From assembly GCA_020217265.1 (NCBI GenBank), contig JAIWOS010000076.1, positions 1-10,000 of the forward strand: a stretch of DNA of 10,000 nt, given 5' to 3'. A program made the translations under genes and the position numbers. The notes beneath the pieces are model-generated. The model saw nothing but the letters and a program-made list of their open reading frames with translations. It was not told where the DNA came from and made no database searches. Positions 1 to 5,914 of the stretch are shown here, in pieces. The DNA is from Thiobacillus sp. GTDB lineage: Bacteria; Pseudomonadota; Gammaproteobacteria; Burkholderiales; Thiobacillaceae. Within the stretch, counting starts at the first letter, position 1; the number at the start of each line of letters is the position of its first letter.

Positions 1-203
1 CCAGAAGTTATCTGCTGAACATTGCCTGGTCGGTCGAAAAACCCCAGGAAACGCTGGTGTACCGCATGGACATCGAAACCGTGATGCCACGCGGCCTGGA
101 ACCCGCTGCCGATCTCATCAAAACGCGCACCTCGGCGCCCGGCGGGCTGCCCGGTGGCCTGTCTGGCGGCGCACGTCCAAAGCTGAAAGACCTTCAGCGC
201 TGA
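1..203 (+). CDS. C-terminal part of an unrecognised protein (5' end outside window)
   Basis: An open frame enters from the left edge (first whole codon at 3) and stops with TGA at 201-203, giving 66 C-terminal residues. It begins RSYLLNIAWSVEKP and ends in a Gly/Pro-rich, basic tail (GGLPGGLSGG followed by a Lys/Arg-containing end), which looks like a low-complexity terminus rather than a folded domain. I do not recognise the family. It lies 21 bases upstream of the next plus-strand gene, so the two are probably co-transcribed. Codon use is like that of the other genes. Reality as a coding end is fairly likely because of frame and spacing; function is unknown. Confidence 0.55.
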   Translation, partial: RSYLLNIAWSVEKPQETLVYRMDIETVMPRGLEPAADLIKTRTSAPGGLPGGLSGGARPKLKDLQR

Positions 204-224
204 CCCACCCACGAGGATGCCGCC

Positions 225-713
225 ATGAAAGCCATGTCCCTGCTTGCCCTGTTTACCCTCATCAACGCATCTCACGCCGACACCCTGCGGGTGCCCAGCA
301 CCCTGCCCATGTCCAATGCAGTGCGCATGAATTCGACCACCGTGCCGGTCGTGCCGCTCCCGGCGCCGCCTGTAAATTCCACCACGACAGAAAGCAGCCT
401 GCCGCTACGCGAACACATCACCACCCGCCCGGCGCTTGATCGCCAGGAATACACCGGAAAAACGATGTACGCAGGCCCCGTCGAACAGCAACTTGCAAAA
501 TTGCGGCAACGGGTGGACGAGCTTGAACGCCGCCTGGCGCAATCGGAGAAACGGCTGGCCGAGCACCGGCACACCTACACCACGCATGGAGTTAACCAAA
601 TCAATTACCGCACACTGAGAGTTCTGCTGCTCAATGCCGAGGAGCGCGACGGCCTGCTGAGTTTCCCGGGCGGCACCAGTTACCGGGAAACCGGCGCGCC
701 CGTCATGCCGTAG
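225..713 (+). CDS. Small secreted coiled-coil protein, unknown function
   Basis: A 162-residue protein. Residues 1-18 look like a Sec signal peptide (MKAMSLLALFTLINASHA, cleavage before Asp19). Residues about 20-75 are rich in Pro, Thr, Ser and Val and probably extended. Residues about 87-115 form a strongly heptad-like amphipathic helix (LAKLRQRVDELERRLAQ), a likely short coiled coil for oligomerisation, followed by a short C-terminal part. The start ATG at 225 follows a GAGG Shine-Dalgarno-like sequence about 8 bases upstream. It lies 21 bases after the preceding partial gene, suggesting an operon. Its stop overlaps the 3' end of the convergent NTF2-like gene by 11 bases. I do not recognise the family. 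A periplasmic or surface-complex accessory role would be inference only. Confidence 0.7.
   Translation: MKAMSLLALFTLINASHADTLRVPSTLPMSNAVRMNSTTVPVVPLPAPPVNSTTTESSLPLREHITTRPALDRQEYTGKTMYAGPVEQQLAKLRQRVDELERRLAQSEKRLAEHRHTYTTHGVNQINYRTLRVLLLNAEERDGLLSFPGGTSYRETGAPVMP
661..691. other. Stem-loop at convergent gene ends
   Basis: A perfect 9-bp inverted repeat, GTTTCCCGG at 661-669 and CCGGGAAAC at 683-691, with a 13-base loop. It lies inside the last codons of the secreted coiled-coil gene and just beyond the stop of the opposing minus-strand operon (703). There is no U-tract on either side, so it is not a canonical intrinsic terminator. It could still stabilise the 3' end of the minus-strand mRNA, or be chance in GC-rich coding DNA. 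Confidence 0.35.
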
Positions 714-1101
714 GCACCTCGCCGACCGGCGCCGCTGCCGCCTCGTAGTGAAACACTTTGGAAATGATCCGCCAGCGCGCTTCCACCCGAACCAGCATCA
801 GGAAATCGACGTAGTCTTTCTGGAAGAAGCGGCATTCGAGCTTGACCAGCGCGGTGTCGGGGCCAGCAAACTCGATGCGCACGATGCGCTCTTTTCGCGG
901 TGCGCCGGTGCGCGCCGGCGGATCGCGCTGCGCCACGACGGCCAGATAATCCGCAAGGTTCAGCGCGACGAGCTCGCCGCCGGTCGCGGTGGCGTACAGC
1001 GCGGCCGGGTGGAAGACCTCCGCCAGCAGCGCGGTGTCGCAGCGGTACAGGCCGTCGAGGTAGGCGGCGACGACCTGCCCGATGGCGTCTTCGGCGCTCA
1101 C
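703..1101 (-). CDS. NTF2/SnoaL-like (lumazine-binding-like) protein
   Basis: A 132-residue protein with the pattern of the NTF2-like cone fold: an N-terminal helix pair (AIGQVVAAYLDGLYRCDTALL), the characteristic FHPAALY strand start, and C-terminal strands ending in WRIISKVFHYE. It resembles stand-alone 'putative lumazine-binding' or SnoaL-like proteins, which bind or convert small hydrophobic molecules; the substrate cannot be read from sequence. No signal peptide, so cytosolic. It is the last gene of the five-gene minus-strand operon: its ATG overlaps the tautomerase stop in an ATGA (1098-1101), which implies translational coupling. Its stop overlaps the end of the opposing gene by 11 bases. 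The family call is good; the function in a detoxification setting is inferred from neighbours. Confidence 0.85.
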   Translation of the reverse strand: MSAEDAIGQVVAAYLDGLYRCDTALLAEVFHPAALYATATGGELVALNLADYLAVVAQRDPPARTGAPRKERIVRIEFAGPDTALVKLECRFFQKDYVDFLMLVRVEARWRIISKVFHYEAAAAPVGEVPTA

Positions 1102-1304
1102 CGCTGCCCCCGCGCGCGCAAGGCCGTCACCGTTTCGCCGGCGATGCCCCAGTTGTCGGTGTCAATCTCCTCGATCACGACAAACGTCGTCGCCGGGTTC
1201 TTGCCGAGCACGGTTTCCAGCATAGCGGTCGTCTGGCGGATCAGCTCGGCTTTCTGCTTGGCGCTGACGCCTTCGCGGGTGACCTTTATCAGCACGTAAG
1301 GCAT
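1098..1304 (-). CDS. 4-oxalocrotonate tautomerase family protein
   Basis: A 68-residue protein, the usual size for the small tautomerases that act as trimers of dimers or hexamers. After Met removal the N-terminus is Pro, the catalytic base of the superfamily (MPYVLIKVTREG). The C-terminal DTDNWGIAGE aligns with the active-site loop of 4-OT, with Trp where 4-OT has Phe50. The two 4-OT substrate-binding arginines are not kept: Gly is at the Arg11 position (an Arg lies two residues earlier) and Phe is at the Arg39 position, so the substrate is probably not 2-hydroxymuconate. Start ATG at 1304 has a perfect AGGAGG at 1309-1314. It overlaps the upstream flavodoxin gene by 16 bases and the downstream NTF2-like gene by 4. 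Confidence 0.9.
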   Translation of the reverse strand: MPYVLIKVTREGVSAKQKAELIRQTTAMLETVLGKNPATTFVVIEEIDTDNWGIAGETVTALRARGQR

Positions 1305-1873
1305 GTGTCCTCCTGCGCGCTCAACTGGGTGTGCACGATGTTGGCGATGCGCGCGCCAAAAGCCTCCGCCGTGCGCAGGTCGCCGGGGTGCATTTCATCG
1401 ACGCCCGCATCCGCCGGGGTGGCGGTCATCAGGCCGGTGAACGACGCCAGGTAGTTGAGGTCCTCCCGGCCGGAAGCCTTGACATTGCTCGGCATCATGC
1501 CCGTGCCCGCCCACAGCATGCCGTGCTGCTGCGCCATCGCCACCAGAGTCTGGAGCGTCATCAGCTTGTCGCCGTTGATGCCTGCGCTGTTGGTGAAGCC
1601 TGCGGCCAGCTTGTTTTTCCAGCCCTGCTTCGCCCACACGGCGGACGACGCGTCGATGAAACGCTTGAACTGCCAGCTCACGTTGGCGAGATAGGTGGGC
1701 GAACCGAAGATGACCGCACGCGCTTCGGCGATTGCGTCCCAGCCGGCGGCCGGGAGGTTGCCGTGCTCGTCGATGGGAAGCAGCGCGGCCTGCGCCCCGC
1801 GCGCAACGGCCTCGGCAACGCGCCGGGTGTGGCCGTAGCCACTGTGGTAAACGACAACGATATTCTTGCTCAT
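1289..1873 (-). CDS. WrbA-like flavodoxin-fold NAD(P)H oxidoreductase
   Basis: A 194-residue flavodoxin-fold protein. Residues 10-17 (HSGYGHTR) after the first beta strand form the FMN-phosphate-binding loop, and GSPTYLANVSWQFKRFID (57-74) is the second FMN-contacting segment typical of WrbA and related NADPH-dependent FMN reductases. Such enzymes reduce quinones by two electrons and avoid semiquinone formation. The start at 1873 is chosen because an AAGGAG (1880-1885) precedes it with 6-base spacing; an in-frame ATG at 1909 would add 12 residues without a comparable site. Third gene of the minus-strand operon, 64 bases after the DsbA-like gene. Its end overlaps the tautomerase start by 16 bases, which places an odd Cys-Leu-Thr-Cys at its C-terminus. 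WrbA itself versus a close paralogue cannot be settled here. Confidence 0.9.
   Translation of the reverse strand: MSKNIVVVYHSGYGHTRRVAEAVARGAQAALLPIDEHGNLPAAGWDAIAEARAVIFGSPTYLANVSWQFKRFIDASSAVWAKQGWKNKLAAGFTNSAGINGDKLMTLQTLVAMAQQHGMLWAGTGMMPSNVKASGREDLNYLASFTGLMTATPADAGVDEMHPGDLRTAEAFGARIANIVHTQLSAQEDTCLTC
1309..1314 (-). promoter_or_regulatory. Shine-Dalgarno site inside the flavodoxin gene
   Basis: AGGAGG on the minus strand, 4 bases before the tautomerase ATG (1302-1304). It lies inside the last codons of the upstream flavodoxin gene, so tautomerase translation probably restarts from ribosomes finishing that gene. Confidence 0.7.
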
Positions 1874-1937
1874 GGTGATCTCCTTCAGGGTTGAGCCCGC
1901 TTGATCCACAACTGGAAGCGCCGGGCAGGACGCGGTT

Positions 1938-2591
1938 TCAGACAGTCACCTCCAGACCGCAGTCGCGCCGCGCGGCGATCGTGGAAGCGATTTGGGAAGC
2001 GTTGGCGAAGCCGGAATGCAGCAGCGCGTAGCCCTCGCCCTCCCGGCACAGCAACTGCGGCACACTGGTGTAGCCCCAGGCGCGCACGCGCTCGAATTCC
2101 TGCCGGGTGGCCTCGCGGATGTCCGCCGAATCCATCAGCTGGACGAGGGCTTCGTGCGTGCGCGCCACGCCCTGCGCCACGAGCGCCGCCTGCAGGATGT
2201 CGGCCAGCACGGCGGGCGCGGTGGTGTCGAGGCCGTCCACATAAAACGCTTTCTGCAAGGCGCGCAGCAGCCGGAGCTGATCGCCGCCAGGCAGGCAGTG
2301 GCGCCCCGCGACGAAGGCGCGCGACACGGGCTCGGTGTCGTAGACGAAGCCCTGGCGCGCCCGCAAGGCGTCGCGGTTGAACGGCACACCGGCGGCCGCT
2401 TCGACCTTGTCCCAGTGCATCAGGCGAAAGCGCTTGCCCGCGTCGTCCAGCACCGCGCGGTTGCCCGCCCACAGCCCGGCGACGACGACCTCGGGGTCGA
2501 AGCCGGGAACGAGTCGGCGCGCGGCGTCGACTTCGCTGGCAAAGCCGTAGCACCACGAGCACATTGGATCGACGATGAGGAGGGTGTCCAT
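1938..2591 (-). CDS. Cytosolic DsbA-like protein with CSWC motif
   Basis: A 217-residue thioredoxin-fold protein of the DsbA/FrnE-like group. The DPMCSWCYGF segment holds the CxxC (Cys11, Cys14) at the end of the first strand, and GYTSVPQLL supplies the cis-Pro (Pro178). No signal peptide precedes the motif, so it is a cytosolic relative (COG3531-like, 'predicted protein-disulfide isomerase'), not the periplasmic folding catalyst. The start at 2591 has AGGAG at 2600-2604 with 8-base spacing. It lies 20 bases after the GST gene and 64 before the flavodoxin gene. Such proteins may act on glutathione adducts or disulfides, and related folds include 2-hydroxychromene-2-carboxylate isomerases; a redox role beside GST and a quinone reductase is inference. 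Confidence 0.87.
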   Translation of the reverse strand: MDTLLIVDPMCSWCYGFASEVDAARRLVPGFDPEVVVAGLWAGNRAVLDDAGKRFRLMHWDKVEAAAGVPFNRDALRARQGFVYDTEPVSRAFVAGRHCLPGGDQLRLLRALQKAFYVDGLDTTAPAVLADILQAALVAQGVARTHEALVQLMDSADIREATRQEFERVRAWGYTSVPQLLCREGEGYALLHSGFANASQIASTIAARRDCGLEVTV

Positions 2592-2611
2592 GACATGTTC
2601 TCCTGGCGCGA

Positions 2612-3220
2612 TCAGGCGGGCAGGCCTTCGGCGCGGCGCGCCGCGCGCACCGCCGGACGTTCTGCAACGCGGCGCTGGAAGGCATGCAGATGCTCAAGGC
2701 CAGACAGATCGAGTTCGACCGGAGGAGCCCAGGTCGCCAGCACGTACAGGTAGGCGTCGGCAATCGTGAACGGCTCGCCGGTGAGATGCGCCCGTCCCTG
2801 CAATTGCGTGTCCACCCACGCCAGCTTCCGCTGCAAGATCGTCTTCAGCGCGTCGATGGCTGCGGTGTCGACGTGGCGGTGGAAAATCGGCGTGAACGAC
2901 TTGTGGATTTCCGAAGTCAGGTAATTGCACCACTCCAGCACCCGCAGCCGCGCCAGGCTGCCGTAGGCGGGCAACAGCGCCGTGTCGCCCGCCTGGTCGG
3001 CGATGAACTGGCACACCACCGGGCCTTCGGAAATGCGCGTGCCGTCGTCCAGCTCCAGCACGGGCACCTGCCCTTTCGGAGCGATGGTGTAGTAGTCGGC
3101 GCCGTCTTCCACGCGATGCGTGGCGGTGTTGACGCGGGTCAGCGTGAAGTTGGCGCCAACCTCGCGCAGAACGATGTGGGGGGCGAGCGAACAGGCTCCG
3201 GGGGCGTAGTAGAGGCGCAT
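2612..3220 (-). CDS. gst: Beta-class glutathione S-transferase
   Basis: A 202-residue cytosolic GST, usual length for the bacterial beta class. Cys10 (YYAPGACSLAPHI) and His106 (SEIHKSFTPIF) fall at the numbers of the E. coli enzyme's catalytic residues. KGQVPVL (49-55) carries the cis-Pro53 of the glutathione site, and SEG (64-66) contacts the gamma-glutamyl group. The C-terminal domain is all-helical from about residue 88. It conjugates or transfers glutathione on electrophiles and can form a mixed disulfide at Cys10. Start ATG at 3220 follows CAGGA about 7 bases upstream. It is the first gene of the minus-strand operon and faces the LysR gene across the shared AT-rich promoter region. Family call is very secure; the substrate is unknown. 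Confidence 0.95.
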   Translation of the reverse strand: MRLYYAPGACSLAPHIVLREVGANFTLTRVNTATHRVEDGADYYTIAPKGQVPVLELDDGTRISEGPVVCQFIADQAGDTALLPAYGSLARLRVLEWCNYLTSEIHKSFTPIFHRHVDTAAIDALKTILQRKLAWVDTQLQGRAHLTGEPFTIADAYLYVLATWAPPVELDLSGLEHLHAFQRRVAERPAVRAARRAEGLPA

Positions 3221-3253
3221 GGCTTTTCCTGATTGAGTGAAGGTAAAGCCATG

Positions 3254-3274
3254 CTATTAACTACCAGAGAATAG
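3254..3274. promoter_or_regulatory. LysR-type operator candidate (CTATT-N11-AATAG)
   Basis: A perfect dyad of 5-base arms with an 11-base spacer centred on 3264, also matched inside the spacer (CT and AG at symmetrical positions). This is the T-N11-A architecture recognised by LysR-type regulators. It lies in the AT-rich region between the divergent GST operon and the LysR gene, about 33 bases upstream of the GST start, a position suitable for autoregulation and control of the operon. Confidence 0.65.
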
Positions 3275-3285
3275 ATAAACGTGGT

Positions 3286-3302
3286 ATTTGTAAAAACATA
3301 AT
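3286..3302. promoter_or_regulatory. Possible second LysR half-site (ATT-N11-AAT)
   Basis: A weaker dyad with 3-base arms (ATT at 3286-3288, AAT at 3300-3302) centred on 3294, exactly 30 bases (about three helical turns) from the first dyad. LysR tetramers typically occupy two helically phased sites. The surrounding sequence is AT-rich, so a chance match is quite possible. CATAAT at 3297-3302 could instead serve as a -10 element for the LysR gene. Confidence 0.3.
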
Positions 3303-3319
3303 TAGCATATTGGTTAACA

Positions 3320-4240
3320 ATGGCACGCCAACTCGAAGGTCTGCTGCTCAATTCGGTCGAGCTGTTTTGCCTGGTTGCCCAGCATCAGGGATTCACCGCA
3401 GCCGCGCGCGCAGCGGGCATGACCACCGCCGCCGTCAGCCGCGCGGTCAACCGTCTGGAAAACCAGCTGGGCGTGCGCCTCCTTACCCGCACCACCCGGC
3501 GCGTGCGGCTCACCGATGCCGGGGAACGCTACTACACGCACTGCCGGCAGGCCATCGGCCAGCTCGCGGAAGCCGCGCGGGAAGCCGCCGGGCAGCAGGC
3601 GAGCCCCACCGGCACGATACGCATCAGTCTGCCCACTTCCTACGGGCATCGCCGTGTGCTGCCGGTGCTCGCCGAATTCGCGGCGCAGTACCCCGGCATC
3701 GCCTTCGACCTGCAACTCACCAACCGCAACATCCGCTTCGAGGAAGAAGGCTTCGATCTGGCGATACGCGGGCGCACGCCGCCCGACTCCGGCCTCATCG
3801 CGCGCAAGCTCGAAGACTCCGGGCTCGTCGTGGTCGCCACGCCCGCCTATCTGAAAACCCACGGCGTGCCCGCCACGCCTGCGGATCTGGCGCACCATGC
3901 CTGCATCGGCTTCGTGTTGCCGAGCACGGGCACACCGGTGCCGTGGCTATTCCAGGCACAGGGTGAGGCGCTGGAACTCGCGCCGCCGGCGCGCTTCACC
4001 TGCAGCGAGGACATCCTCGGCCCGGTCACGCTCGCGCGCCACGGCACGGGGCTGGCGCAGACCTACCGCTTTCTGGTGGACGACGACCTGAAAGCGGGGT
4101 CGCTCATCGAAGTGCTTGGGGAGTTTTCAGGCGCGTCGCGCCCGTTTTCGCTGCTCTATCCGAGCAACCGCCATCTGCCGCTGCGCGTCCGGCTGTTCAT
4201 CGAGTTTTTGCTGGCGCGCTTCCAGCCGCCCGGCGGATGA
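3320..4240 (+). CDS. LysR-type transcriptional regulator
   Basis: A 306-residue protein of typical LTTR length. Residues about 5-65 form the winged helix-turn-helix (VELFCLVAQHQGFTAAARAA, then TTAAVSRAVNRLENQLGVRL and LTRTTRRVRLTDAG). A linker helix runs to about residue 90, followed by the two-lobed periplasmic-binding-like effector domain (from GTIRISLPTSYGH onwards). It resembles the large LTTR subgroup that often sits next to detoxification or oxidoreductase genes. The ATG at 3320 gives the normal N-terminus, yet no Shine-Dalgarno sequence precedes it (TATTGGTTAAC), so translation may be weak or from a very short leader. Divergent from the GST operon and likely its regulator. The effector cannot be predicted. 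Confidence 0.93.
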   Translation: MARQLEGLLLNSVELFCLVAQHQGFTAAARAAGMTTAAVSRAVNRLENQLGVRLLTRTTRRVRLTDAGERYYTHCRQAIGQLAEAAREAAGQQASPTGTIRISLPTSYGHRRVLPVLAEFAAQYPGIAFDLQLTNRNIRFEEEGFDLAIRGRTPPDSGLIARKLEDSGLVVVATPAYLKTHGVPATPADLAHHACIGFVLPSTGTPVPWLFQAQGEALELAPPARFTCSEDILGPVTLARHGTGLAQTYRFLVDDDLKAGSLIEVLGEFSGASRPFSLLYPSNRHLPLRVRLFIEFLLARFQPPGG

Positions 4241-4309
4241 AGCCGCTTCGGCCACGCGCCGCGCGGGCTACAGCTTGCTCCGTGGGCGCAGCGCATGCGC
4301 GCGGCGAGC

Positions 4310-4867
4310 TCACTTGCCGGACAGACGGTTCGCCTCGTACTCCGGCACGCGCGCGACGAAGTCGGTGTCCTTCATCGGCACATGGCAGCCCCGGCAGCTC
4401 GATGCGTCCTTGCCGAGCGACTTGCCGCTGCCGTCGAACGACGCGTACGCCCACTCGCCGGTTCTGAGCTCGGGCGCCACCGCCTGCCCCCAGCCCGGCC
4501 CCTTGCCCATCACGAAAATCTTCGACAGACCCTGCTTCTGCAGCTTGCCCTCGGCGTCGAGCAGCGGCTGGCCATCGGACCCGGTTTTCACCGAATGCAG
4601 CTCCATCACCATCGTCGTACCGTAGGCGAAAGGACGACTCGACTTCTGCCCCTGCGGGTTGATGTAGATGTCGCGGATCTGCTTGAGGTCGGGGCGCTGG
4701 ATGTTTTTCAGATACACCGGCCAGCTCGCGTAATCGGCCGGGAGCGCCAGCTCGCCGTCGTTCTTCACCCCCGCCGCGTTCCCAGCGGAGGCATACGGGT
4801 CGGCCTGTACCGAGCCAATTGCCGCAATGCCCATCACCATCGCCATCGCCACCAAGATCTTGCTCAT
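4310..4867 (-). CDS. Cytochrome P460-family c-type haem protein (c'-beta-like)
   Basis: A 185-residue exported cytochrome. Residues 1-22 are a Sec signal peptide (cleavage after VQA, before Asp23). The haem-binding CRGCH is at 158-162 near the C-terminus, as in the cytochrome P460 family. The fold-defining segments are present: LPADYASWPVYL (42-53), the YIN strand (68-70) and FAYGTTMVMEL (80-90). By recalled alignment, Met88 takes the place of Nitrosomonas P460 Lys70, the residue that crosslinks to the haem, so this is more like cytochrome c'-beta, a gas-binding 5-coordinate cytochrome, than a hydroxylamine oxidase. Start at 4867 has AAGGAG 5-7 bases upstream. It lies 91 bases downstream of the FGE-like gene on the same strand, and converges with the LysR gene, leaving a 69-base gap without a clear terminator. 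Confidence 0.9.
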   Translation of the reverse strand: MSKILVAMAMVMGIAAIGSVQADPYASAGNAAGVKNDGELALPADYASWPVYLKNIQRPDLKQIRDIYINPQGQKSSRPFAYGTTMVMELHSVKTGSDGQPLLDAEGKLQKQGLSKIFVMGKGPGWGQAVAPELRTGEWAYASFDGSGKSLGKDASSCRGCHVPMKDTDFVARVPEYEANRLSGK

Positions 4868-4958
4868 GACTTTCTCCTTTTGATTGCGAGCCGGCCATAG
4901 GCCCGATGCTTCCTCTCTACGAAACTCCGCCGCAAACTGGATGCACGGCTCGCTGGCT

Positions 4959-5831
4959 TCATTCGCGCAGCACGCGAAATCCGGTCACGGAATAGCGCGT
5001 GTCCGGCGTATCGGCCGCACGGTAGTTCACGCGCACCAGATGCGGCGCGCAGTGATAGGAACCGCCGCGGCGCACGCGGCGCTCGCCAGCGATCGGTCCG
5101 GGCGGATCGGCCTCGGGGCTCGTGGCGTAGTAATCGGGCTGGTAACGGTCGGCGACCCATTCCCAGGCGTTTCCCAACATGTCGTGCAAGCCCCAGGCGT
5201 TGGCGGGGAGCGCGCCGACGGGATGCGACACGTCGCCGGAGTTGCCGATGTACCAGGCGTGCGCGGCCAGTTCGCCATCGGGAAACGGCCGGTTGCCGGC
5301 ACTGCCGGCGCGTGCGGCGTATTCCCATTCTGCTTCGCTGGGCAGGCGGTAGCGCATGGTGCTTTCGCGCCGGTTCAGCGCCGCGACGAAACGCTGCGCG
5401 TCGTGCCAGCTGACGGACACCACCGGCAGCGTGCGCCAGTCCGCGCGCGCCCAGTAGGCTCTGGGGCCGGGCCGTGTCTTCATGAGATCGAACCACTGGC
5501 CCTGGGTGATTTCGGTGCGCGACAGTTCGAACCCGCGCGTGATGCGTACCCGGTGTGCGGGCCGTTCGTCGGCGATGAGACTGGCGTCACCGTCCGGGAT
5601 TTCGAACACGGCCGCGCTCTCGTCGGCGGCGCCCATGACGAATTCGCCAGGCGGGATGAAAACGAAATCGATGCTTGCCGCCCTCGCCGGAACAGCAAGC
5701 AGCCATAAGGCCGCGAGCGCGCACACGCTTGCAGGGACCGCCGGAATCCGGCGCTGCGAATACGACACCGGCCGGAAGCACTCAACAGGAGGATAGGCTT
5801 GCCAGCCAGCCTTTCGGCTACGGAAACGCAT
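4959..5831 (-). CDS. Exported SUMF1/FGE-like domain protein, probably not a true FGE
   Basis: About 290 residues from the ATG at 5831. A hydrophobic stretch (VCALAALWLLAVPARA) preceded by arginines is a signal peptide ending near AAS. The SUMF1/FGE domain then runs to the C-terminus: FVFIPPGEFVMG, RITRGFELSRTEITQGQWFDLM, RLPSEAEWEYAARAG, LHDMLGNAWEWVAD and RRGGSYHCAPHLVRVNYR. True formylglycine-generating enzymes have two active-site cysteines five residues apart; only the first (Cys261) is present and Val266 takes the second place. Start choice: the frame is open up to 5918, but a strong terminator at 5855-5881 lies inside that extension, so 5831 is the furthest plausible start; GTG at 5768 gives a neater signal peptide (SYSQRRIPAV...). 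Neither has a strong ribosome site. Possibly co-transcribed with the P460-family gene. Confidence 0.82.
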   Translation of the reverse strand: MRFRSRKAGWQAYPPVECFRPVSYSQRRIPAVPASVCALAALWLLAVPARAASIDFVFIPPGEFVMGAADESAAVFEIPDGDASLIADERPAHRVRITRGFELSRTEITQGQWFDLMKTRPGPRAYWARADWRTLPVVSVSWHDAQRFVAALNRRESTMRYRLPSEAEWEYAARAGSAGNRPFPDGELAAHAWYIGNSGDVSHPVGALPANAWGLHDMLGNAWEWVADRYQPDYYATSPEADPPGPIAGERRVRRGGSYHCAPHLVRVNYRAADTPDTRYSVTGFRVLRE

Positions 5832-5854
5832 GGCGCCAGGTGTGTGCCCACAAG

Positions 5855-5881
5855 AAAAAAAACCGGCCAGAACCTGGCCGG
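5855..5881 (-). terminator. Intrinsic terminator of the PEP-CTERM gene
   Basis: On the minus strand, CCGGCCAG, a 3-base loop, then CTGGCCGG (stem arms at 5874-5881 and 5863-5870) are followed at once by eight T (5855-5862). The 8-bp perfect GC-rich stem plus U-tract is canonical. It begins 34 bases after the stop of the PEP-CTERM gene (5915). Confidence 0.92.
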
Positions 5882-5914
5882 CCAACCCCTCCACGCGTTG
5901 TCTGGAACTGTCCA

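Noticed and set aside
1331..3232. Plus-strand open frames across the GST operon (for example 1331-1894, 1992-2753, 2684-3232)
   Set aside because: These are antisense shadows with low-complexity Arg/Gly/Ala/His-rich translations; the minus-strand genes have recognisable families and ribosome sites.
4241..4309. Terminator between the convergent LysR and P460-family genes
   Set aside because: There is an 8-bp inverted repeat (4257-4264 with 4299-4306) and a short palindrome GCGCATGCGC (4291-4300), but the loop is long, no U-tract follows, and such repeats are expected in GC-rich DNA.
5768..5855. Possible c-di-GMP-type riboswitch in the leader of the FGE-like gene (GCCGAAAGGC hairpin followed by GGCAAGCC)
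   Set aside because: The conserved GGCAAACC and GACGCAAAGCC elements of GEMM riboswitches are not present, and the resemblance is limited to a GAAA-loop hairpin.
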